Assembly: GCA_018714695.1 (NCBI GenBank) | Contig: DVNB01000106.1 | Location: forward strand, 1 to 43,940 | Origin: Candidatus Ornithomonoglobus merdipullorum | GTDB lineage: Bacteria; Bacillota; Clostridia; UBA1381 | Direction of reading: 5' to 3' | Length of the DNA: 43,940 nt | In this document: piece after piece, positions 1-8,600 of the stretch | Layout: each line of letters starts with the position of its first letter | How positions within the stretch are numbered: the stretch's first letter is position 1 | Made by a program: the position numbers and the translations under genes | The notes under the pieces: model-generated | Database searches by the model: none | What the model was told of the DNA's origin: nothing | Seen by the model: only the letters and a program-made list of their open reading frames with translations

Positions 1-38
1 TATATAAATAAAGATCTTTATGAAAGGAGATGCTGCAA

Positions 39-1943
39 ATGATAAGAAAGAGCGGTCTTATACTGACAACGGCCGCAATGCTGCTTGCGTCCGGGACATG
101 TGCGGCTGCTCAGGTACAGTGGTATACAGCAGTCAGTGAGAATTCGGAGAATTCTGTGCTCAACTATACTGTGTATGACAGCTCGGACAGGGCGGCGGTG
201 GAGTCTATATCATCATGTCCTAATGATGACGCCTCGGAGTGGAATGTCAGCGGAGTAAAATATGAAGGTATAAACTATGTCGGCTCGTCTGCCGGAGGGA
301 TAAGGACAAACATAACCGCGTATATCGAGTCAGGAGACAGACTGAGGATAAGCTTTGATTACCGTTCGCCGGGCTATGAGAGCTTTGTGTATGATGTAAC
401 TCCGGTGATAGAGGTAAAGAGCGCGGACGGCACGATTTCGGGCAGATATGAATTTGCCGCAGCGCCGCAGAGCGATGTCTGGACATCGTATACGAGCGGA
501 GAGAGTGAGCCGATAGAGTTTGGCGGCGGCGACAGCGTCAGCCTGTCATTGATGAACGAGAGAGGCTTCTGGCACATGAAAGATCTTGTGATAGAGCGGT
601 ACGGTGAGGAAAAGAAAACGCCGTTTATATCCGATCTTGAAATAGGCGGAGCCGCGGAGGGCGGGATCCTAACTGACGGAGAGGTGAACATAAGCGGAAG
701 TACCGGTGTGCCATGTACGCTTTATACGGCATTTTACAATAACGGAAGACTTTTGTCGGTGCAGGGGCAGGATGCAGACGGAGATTTTGAGCTGAGCGCA
801 CAGAGCAGCGGTGCTGACACGATGAAGCTTCTGGCTTGGAACGGAATGACGCCTGAGACAGGTGAGATAACGGTGAACTCGGACGGCAGCGGAAATTACA
901 AACAGGAGACAAGTACAATGAAAGAAAAATACAGAGACAGCTTTTTGATAGGAAACATATTTAACAGCTATAATCTCAGCGGTGAGGACAGGGACATCCT
1001 GCTCAAGCATTTTAACGTAATAACCGGTGAAAATAATATGAAGCCGGAGATACTGGCGCCTGCGAAAAATTATTATAACTGGACAGAGGCTGATGCTATG
1101 GTGGACTTCGCAGAGGAAAACGGTCTTGATGTGATAGGGCACACTCTGGTATGGCACAAGCAGACCCCGGCGTGGTTCACCGAGGGAACTGCCGAAGAGG
1201 TCTGGCAGAACATGGAGACTTATATAAAGACTGTTGTCGGACACTATAAGGGCAGAGTAAAGGGCTGGGATGTTGTAAACGAGGCAATACGTGACAATAT
1301 AGACCAGATGCCGCCCTCGTGGAGCTATTATATACGAAAGGAGTCGGACACATCCGGTACGCCGTGGTTCAGAGCGCTGAAAGATGCCGATTATATTTAT
1401 CGTGCATTTCTGTTTGCACATGAGGCAGATCCCGATGCAGAGCTTTATTATAACGACTATAATCTTGACATGCCGTATAAACGTGAAGCGGCAGCGCTGC
1501 TTGTTGAGCATATAAACAATAAGTACAAGGAAGAATACGATACGGATGAAAACCTTATCGATGCTATAGGGATGCAGTCACATTACAACCTTGAGACAAA
1601 TGTGGATGAGGTGAGAAAATCGATAGATCGGTTCAGAGAAATTGGTGTAAAGGTAAATATAACCGAGCTTGACATATGTATAAACAGGGTAGATGATAAC
1701 GGCGAGGGTGCCGATTCGGGAAGCTATGTATTTAACGCCTCAGATGAGATGAAGCAGGCTGTAAAATATGCCGAGCTTATGACGGTTTATGAAGATAATG
1801 CGGACATTATTGACCGAGTTACCTTCTGGGGTTACAGCGATGGGAAGAGTTGGCGCTCTGCGCAGTATCCGCTTATGTTCAATGCGGATCTGACCCCGAA
1901 AAAGGCTTTTTATGCGATCATGGAGCCGGAGAATTACAGGTGA
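39..1943 (+). CDS. Secreted GH10 endo-beta-1,4-xylanase with N-terminal beta-sandwich modules
   Basis: Hydrolyses internal beta-1,4 linkages of xylan outside the cell. I place the start at ATG 39 because AAGGAGA at 24-30 is then 8 nt upstream; an in-frame ATG at 30 overlaps that site. Residues 1 to about 25 form a signal peptide. Residues 25-190 look like a carbohydrate-binding beta-sandwich I cannot assign. Residues 197-281 are a recurring domain found in five other enzymes here (motif LLAWNGMTP). The GH10 barrel runs from about residue 294 to the end, with acid/base Glu415 in WDVVNEA and nucleophile Glu543 in ITELDI, so it should be active. No SLH, sortase or dockerin signal is visible, so it may be released or held by an unknown module. 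A TATAAA-like sequence at the window edge may be its -10. An AraC-type gene follows 53 bp downstream. Confidence 0.93.
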   Translation: MIRKSGLILTTAAMLLASGTCAAAQVQWYTAVSENSENSVLNYTVYDSSDRAAVESISSCPNDDASEWNVSGVKYEGINYVGSSAGGIRTNITAYIESGDRLRISFDYRSPGYESFVYDVTPVIEVKSADGTISGRYEFAAAPQSDVWTSYTSGESEPIEFGGGDSVSLSLMNERGFWHMKDLVIERYGEEKKTPFISDLEIGGAAEGGILTDGEVNISGSTGVPCTLYTAFYNNGRLLSVQGQDADGDFELSAQSSGADTMKLLAWNGMTPETGEITVNSDGSGNYKQETSTMKEKYRDSFLIGNIFNSYNLSGEDRDILLKHFNVITGENNMKPEILAPAKNYYNWTEADAMVDFAEENGLDVIGHTLVWHKQTPAWFTEGTAEEVWQNMETYIKTVVGHYKGRVKGWDVVNEAIRDNIDQMPPSWSYYIRKESDTSGTPWFRALKDADYIYRAFLFAHEADPDAELYYNDYNLDMPYKREAAALLVEHINNKYKEEYDTDENLIDAIGMQSHYNLETNVDEVRKSIDRFREIGVKVNITELDICINRVDDNGEGADSGSYVFNASDEMKQAVKYAELMTVYEDNADIIDRVTFWGYSDGKSWRSAQYPLMFNADLTPKKAFYAIMEPENYR

Positions 1944-1996
1944 ACGGTTACTTTGTGTCCGTGCTGTAAAAATTGATCAAGGAAACGAGCGCGGAT

Positions 1997-2323
1997 ATGG
2001 AAAATGATTTTGAGCGAATTGAACGATATATAAGAGCACATTACAAAGAAAATATCATCATAAAAAGCATGGCGCAGGAGCTCTACATATCGCCAGCATA
2101 TCTTGGGCTGCTGTTTTCAAGAGAAGCCGGTACAAATGTCAAGACCTATGTACATTCAATGCGTATGGAACAGATAGTCACCGGAATGGTTGACGAAAGC
2201 AATACGATAAAGGATCTGGTATACGAGGCAGGATATAATAACTATAATAACTTTTTCTCATGGTTTGAAAGGTTTTTCGGAGTTTCTCCCGAGCAATTCC
2301 GAAAGACGCTCTGGCTGATATAA
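1997..2323 (+). CDS. Orphan AraC-family helix-turn-helix protein (108 aa)
   Basis: This is a stand-alone DNA-binding domain with the two helix-turn-helix units of the AraC family. The first is around residues 20-50 (MAQELYISPAYLGLLF) and the second around 70-105 (DLVYEAGYNNYNNFFSWF, ending FFGVSPEQFRK). AraC regulators normally exceed 250 residues because they carry a sensor or receiver domain, and none is present. I chose ATG 1997 with AAGGAA at 1979-1984; a TTG at 1973 in the same frame has no ribosome-binding site. It resembles the C-terminal third of the response regulator at 41946. It may be a small constitutive regulator of the xylan genes or a remnant of a truncated YesN-type gene. The frame is intact and the HTH residues look conserved, so I call it a gene and not a pseudogene. 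Confidence 0.75.
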   Translation: MENDFERIERYIRAHYKENIIIKSMAQELYISPAYLGLLFSREAGTNVKTYVHSMRMEQIVTGMVDESNTIKDLVYEAGYNNYNNFFSWFERFFGVSPEQFRKTLWLI

Positions 2324-2344
2324 AAATAAATATTTTTTGAGATT

Positions 2345-2468
2345 GCTGCAAGGTGTATAAGCTGCAAGACCATTTAGCCGAAATATTCCGGACCATATGG
2401 TCAAGCGGGATAACTGCGGATCTGACAAAAGGGCGATACCGTGCTTAAATTCACCTTGCGGCTTTTTT
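2345..2468 (+). terminator. Long-stem intrinsic terminator / candidate structured RNA
   Basis: GCTGCAAGGTG (2345-2355) pairs along all 11 bases, with one G-U, with CACCTTGCGGC (2452-2462), and six T follow immediately (2463-2468). The enclosed 96 nt contain an inner stem GACCAT (2368-2373) / ATGGTC (2397-2402). They also contain a second GCTGCAAG (2361-2368) that could pair with CTTGCGGC (2455-2462) as an alternative 5' arm. It probably ends the GH10/AraC transcript. The unusually large structured loop leaves open a regulatory RNA, but I recognise no riboswitch class. Confidence 0.55.
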
Positions 2469-2517
2469 CTTGTAAAGTTCATGAATAATTGTTTGTTTTT
2501 TATATAATGTGTGTAAA

Positions 2518-2554
2518 AATGATAATGTATTTATAAATTTTTTTGTGATATAAT
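2518..2554 (+). promoter_or_regulatory. Promoter of the GH115 gene with shared upstream box
   Basis: The box AATGATAATG (2518-2527) lies exactly 31 bp upstream (start to start) of TATAAT (2549-2554), as at four other transcription units here. The hexamer at the -35 position (TGTATT, 2526-2531) is a poor match to TTGACA, consistent with activator dependence. The predicted transcript starts about 40 nt before ATG 2601. Confidence 0.65.
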
Positions 2555-2600
2555 TTTATTAACATAATATTAATTTTTTTGAACAGGAGGGAAAGGCTTT

Positions 2601-5600
2601 ATGAAGATGAAAAAATTTGTGGCATTGGTATCGGCGGTATCGATGCTAGGCTCGGCTTTTACGGCTCTGCCTTTGACAGCAGGCGCAGAGGGATCGGAAA
2701 CGGTGTTCTATGAGCAGGATTTCGAGGAGCTTGGAGCGCAGACGCTGCTCGAGCACAAGCTAGACACCGAAGAGGCGGTGAACGCTGTAAAGGACGACTA
2801 CACCGACATGGTCGTATCCGGAGAGCCGGCAGTTTTGACATGGACGGATGCGGGCGGCGGAAGTATGAACATGAATGATGTTCAGGGAAGATATAATTCC
2901 GCGGGGATCAGATATGACATAACAGAGCTTGTGGCCGGAAAGAGCGGAAAACTTACCATAACCGCTGATGTCAGAGGCGGCTACGGTGAGGTGTTTGAGG
3001 ACGCGGGCAGAGTAGGCTTTATGAACGAGACGCAGGCTGCCGCAGCGGACTCATCTGGTTCGTCAAACGGTTTTATGTATAATTTCCCTGCGGCAACGGT
3101 AGGAACACAGAACAGCGGTGACTTCACAACAATAAGCTATACGGCAAATTCGATCCCGGAATACGATACAAATTTGTATTTCTTTATAGGGATAACAAAA
3201 CCGGATATGAACGTGAAAAATGTAAGGCTCACGCTTGAGGATGAAAGCGCCGGTGACAGCAGGATAACGCCGTTTTCAAGATTTTATTCGATGACATCTT
3301 CGATCACTTCGGATACAAGGGACGGCATGACGGGAAATTATCTTGCATTGAAGCATTCAAATGAAGGAACCGATCCGGGGCAGGGCGTGGTGATAGATCT
3401 GTCGGGATCGGGGATAGAGAACGGTGAAAAGCTTGATATATCATTTGATATAGCGACAGATTCGGAGAATCTGGGTCATCTGCAGACATTTGTAGTGTCG
3501 GATACATCCGTTGAGAGCCTGACAGGCACAGAAGGATTTTTAAGGACCGTCACAGCGAGCGGGGGAGAAAACGGATGGGTGGCTCAATCCAACGGCGGAT
3601 ATGAGAACACATTCTACAGCTCGGCAAATTATCATGTCAGCTACACAGTTGATCAGGTAACGCTCGATGAGGGAGAGAATCCTTATCTCTGCATAATGAA
3701 TAATAATCCGACGATATATATCGACAATATCATGGTAAGCCCCGCGGCTGCAGAGCCTGATCCGGATGAGACTCCGGAGAGCGCATCGCCTGTGCCGACT
3801 GCCTCAGCGCCTGTGGGAACACCGGCGGCAGGCGATTTTGTTATCGCGGATGTGAACGGTGTTACGGACATATACATAGACTCCGCAGGCGCGGATTATG
3901 ACGGTATCTCGCTTGTTGCCGAAGCGTTCGCAAACGATGTGACGCTCGTGAGCGGACAGACGCCGGATATCGTGACGGATGCGGCGCAGCTGGGTAGCAC
4001 AGCGATCATAGCCGGAACGACGGCTGACGCAAATATACAGGCACTCGTTTCAAGCTCCAAGATAGACGTGAGCGACATAGAGGGCAAGAACGAGGTATAT
4101 AAGATACAGTATGTTGAGGAGCCGATGGATGGTGTTGATAAGGCTGTAGTTATTGCCGGGAGCGACAAGCGCGGAACGATTTACGGAATCTTCCATATTT
4201 CCGAGCTCATAGGTGTGAGCCCATGGGTATATTGGGGCGATGCCCTGCCTGAGCAAAAATCGGGAATAGTTCTCAGCGCGGATGAGCTCAACACAACATC
4301 AAAGGAACCGTCGGTGCGATTCAGAGGTATATTCTTAAATGACGAGTACCCCAATCTCACGAAGTGGTCGAAAAATACCTTCGGCGGTTATAATCACAAC
4401 TTCTATCAGCAGGTATTCGAGCTGATATTAAGGCTCAAGGGCAACTATCTCTGGCCTGCAATGTGGTCAAACGTTTTCAATAAAGAGGGTATAGCAGGAC
4501 TCTCCGCCGAGCAGGCAGAGGGATTTGACTCGCTCGAGAGTGCAAGGCTGGCGGATAAGTACGGTGTGCTTATGGGAACATCACATCATGAGCCTATGCA
4601 CCGCGCGGGAATGGAATGGGGACAGGAATATAAGAATTACCTCACGGCTGAGGATGCGGCGCTTGGTTCGGGCGCAACCTGGGATTACTTCAATTATGCG
4701 TATGCTCTTGATAAATTCTGGGACGATGGCTTTAAACGCAGTAAGGATTTCGAAACGGTAACGACTATAGGCATGAGAGGCGAGGCGGACTCCTCACTCG
4801 CAGGCGGTCTTGCGACCAACGTGGAGAATCTTGAAAATGTTATTTCATCACAGCTTGAGATCATTGAAAAGTACGGTAAGAGCGATGCCCCGACCATGCT
4901 TGCGCTCTACAAGGAGGTAGAGGAGTACTGGTATGGCGGCGAGGAGAACGGTGAGCATGTTCCGGGACTCAAGGAATGGAGCGTGAACGGCAAAAATCCG
5001 CTTGATGATACGATAATAATGCTCTGCGACGATAACTTCGGAAATCTCCGCTCGGTACCGCAGCCTGACGAGATCGACCGTCCCGGCGGCTGGGGGCTAT
5101 ATTATCATTTTGACTACCATGGCGCGCCGACAGATTACCGCTGGGTAAGCTCAACGCCGCTTGAAAAGATATGGGAGAACCTCACGAGAGCATACGAGTA
5201 TAAGATGGACGATCTCTGGATCGTAAACGTGGGCGACCTCAAGCCGCACGAGCTTGAGATCTCATACTTCCTTGATCTCGCGTATGACTATGACGCGTGG
5301 AAGGATGAGAATAAGATAGAGGAATACACGCGTGAGTGGACGGAGCAGCAGTTCGGATATGAGGGGGTTTCGGAGGAAACGGTAAACGAGATCGCAGAGC
5401 TGCAGCTTGACTATCTCAAGCTCAACGGTACAAGGCGTCCGGAGATAGTTTACAACACGACCTACAGCGTTACGGACGCGAATGAGGTCTACAATTACAT
5501 AGACAAAGCAAACAGCATATACGATAGGGCATATGAGCTGCTTGAGAGGATACCGGAAAGGATAAAGGATTCGTATTATCAGATAGTCCTGTATCAGGCG

Positions 5601-8600
5601 GCGGGCAGCGCGAATGTAAATCTTATGAGCCTGTACTCTGCACTAAACGGAATGTACAGCTCTGCAGGCAGTGTGCTCGCGAACAAGTATGCGGTGCTCG
5701 TAAACGAATGTATTGAGCGCGATACACAGATGCAGGATTATTACAACAATACGATGAGCGGCGGCAAGTGGAAGGATATGATGAGCGACGAACTTGCGCA
5801 TATCGGCTGTACGTCGTGGGATCTCACGAAGTGGGCTTATCCGAGCGCGGTATATGTTTCACCCAGCGCGGATGCGTCACTCATAGTAAATGTTGACGGA
5901 ACAAGAACTGCCGCGAAGGCGGGCGGAACGGTTTCGCTCCCGACATTCACAAGCACAAATAAAGAGGCATATGCCATAACCGTATCAAACGGAGGAAAGA
6001 ATAAATTTAACTATACCGCTCAGGCAAACGTTGATTGGATCGTGCTGTCAAAGGCGAGCGGAACGATCTATTCGGGTGACACGATAGGCGTGAGCATCGA
6101 CTGGTCAAAGCTTACCGAGGACAGCACAGGAACTGTAACGATAAGCGGTGCAGACGGGTCGGTAACGGTGAATGTTACGGCTGACGTTATAGACGTGAGC
6201 GGTCTTGACAGCATGACATTTGTGGGCAGAGACGGTATGACCGCGATAGAGGCGGAACACTATGCTTCATCGAACGGTAACTGGATAACAATAGATAACT
6301 ATGGAAAAACACTTTCGACGATAAAGACGAAGCCGTTCAATGTTGATTATAATGTTGACAATGCTCCGTATGTTGAGTACAAGGTAATGGCAGACGAGGC
6401 GGGCGATTATACACTGAAGGTATATGCCACACCGTCGAATCCGACCACAACGAGCGGTGATGTACGTTATGCTGTAGGAATCAACGGAGGCAAGGCTGTT
6501 GAGTACAGCTCGCTCGAGGATGGATTCCTTGCGGGTGACCACGGCACACGCTGGGGCAATGGCGTTTTGGTGAATATCCATGAGGACACTGTCACTGTAT
6601 CGTTAAATGCAGGAGTGAACACGATAAGGATATATCAGCTGAGCTCTGGCTTCTCGCTTCAGAAGCTGGCTCTGGCAGCGCCGGGCGTATCGTTTGGGAA
6701 CGCGTACACAGGCCCTGAGGAGAGCTGGTATGTCGGCGCAGACGATGCACAGAAGGCTCTTGTTCACTTCTCGCCGGAGGATACTATGAATATCCCGGGC
6801 GTGATCGAGGACAGCGGCAAAAAGGTTATAGTTACCGCGGAGAGCGATTATCTTATAACTGCACCGGAGGGAACTGTAATAAGTCTTGACGGAGTACCGA
6901 TAGACACCATAGCAAATCCGGATGGAACGATGGAGACGACACTTTCACAGGGCGAGTACACGATAACTTACACAGGGGAAGGTCCCGTTGAATTTGAGGC
7001 GCTTGACAGCACGCCGGGCGTTATAATCAACCATCCGATGTCCACCGAGGCAGAATTCGCAGCAGCGGCGGCAGGCTATGTAAACCGTGTGGACGGCAAT
7101 GATGACAAGAGAGTTGTAAGCTTTGCGGACGATTCAATGAATTATACGACCAGCGGGCTCTATACAAGCTCGGGTTTCAAATACGATATCACAGCGCGTG
7201 TCAGGAAAGCGATCGAGGAATACGGTGCCGGCACAGAGTTCACGCTGTCGATGGATATCAAGGGCAAGATAGGCGGCAACGGAACACCTGCGATAGGATT
7301 CATGGCAGGAGGCGCGACGGTTGCATCTACACCGATAACGGGTGTTGTAAACGAAAGTGGATTTACAAAGGTAACCTGCAAAACGACATTCAGCAGTACG
7401 GACGATCTGGCATTCTTTGTATACACAGGAGAGCCGACAGTATATGTAAAGAACATATCGGTCACATTCCCTGCACCGCAGGAGGTAGAATTGTTTGATC
7501 ATAAGAGCGACGACGATTGGGACAACTATGTTGTATACGACGAGACGAACGAGAATGCGGTTCTCACGAACAATGGAAGCAGTCTGAGCGCGGAATTCCA
7601 CACTGCTGACGGCTGGAGCGCTGATAACGGTATAAAGATCGACGTAACGGATTACGTAAAGAAGTGTGATAACGGCGGAAAGTTCGGCGTGGAGCTGACG
7701 TTCACCTGCTGGTACTGGGGCGGCAGCGTAAGCGCGTTCCTTGAGGATCAGAACGGTGAAAACAAGGTCATCCTGGCCGAACAGGCTACGGATACAAGCA
7801 ATCCTCCCGAGGATAATACGATAACGATCTCGGGCAGCGCGGCATATTCGTATTCCGAAAACGAGAGGACGTATCTATGTATAACACAGATGTCGGATAA
7901 TCATCAGTATAAGGAGATCAAATTCACAGGTATGCAGACACCGGGCGGAGGCGATGATCCCACGGAGACTGTACCGCCGACCGAGACAGAGGATCCTACG
8001 GAGAAGAACATGATCTTCACACATGGCGATGCGGCTGACTGGGCAGCATATACAATATATGATGAAACGAATACTGCAGCGTCGAGAACGGAAGGAGAGC
8101 AGCTACAGATAGCGTACAGTGGCAGCGATACTCCCGATGATGAAAAGGCGCATGAGTGGGATACTAATAATGGTATCAAGATCGATATAACCGATGCGGT
8201 AACGGGCTCTGGCGCGTCAAAGCTCGGCGCGTCGGCAGATGTGCTCAGCTGGTGGTGGGGCGAGACCGCGGCCAGGCTGTTCATAGAGGTAGTAAGCGGC
8301 ACGGATACAAAAATCATAACTCTTGACGAGACAGCCGGCAGCGAGAACGGCACCGCGTTGACACTCAGCGGAGAGGGCAGCGTAAGCTATGCAGACGGTG
8401 ATAAGATCTATCTGTGCGTAACGCATCCGAGCGGAACGCAGCAGTATGACAACATTTCGCTCTGGAGCTATGAGGGAGGCGGCGATCCCGACGCAACACC
8501 GGGACCGACAGAGCCTGTGCCTGAGCCGACACCGGATACTCGTATAGTGGTATTCAGCGACGACTTCTCGGATGAGTCCGAGGCGGACCGATATGCACCG

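Noticed and set aside
1944-1996. Possible frameshifted N-terminal part of the AraC-type gene between the GH10 stop and ATG 1997
   Set aside because: Only 53 bp are available, too few for a receiver or sensor domain, and the GH10 frame before it is intact to its natural C terminus.
2503-2508. A second TATAAT upstream of the GH115 gene
   Set aside because: It has no conserved box 31 bp upstream and lies farther from the start codon. The one at 2549 fits the shared architecture better, though a minor second start cannot be excluded.
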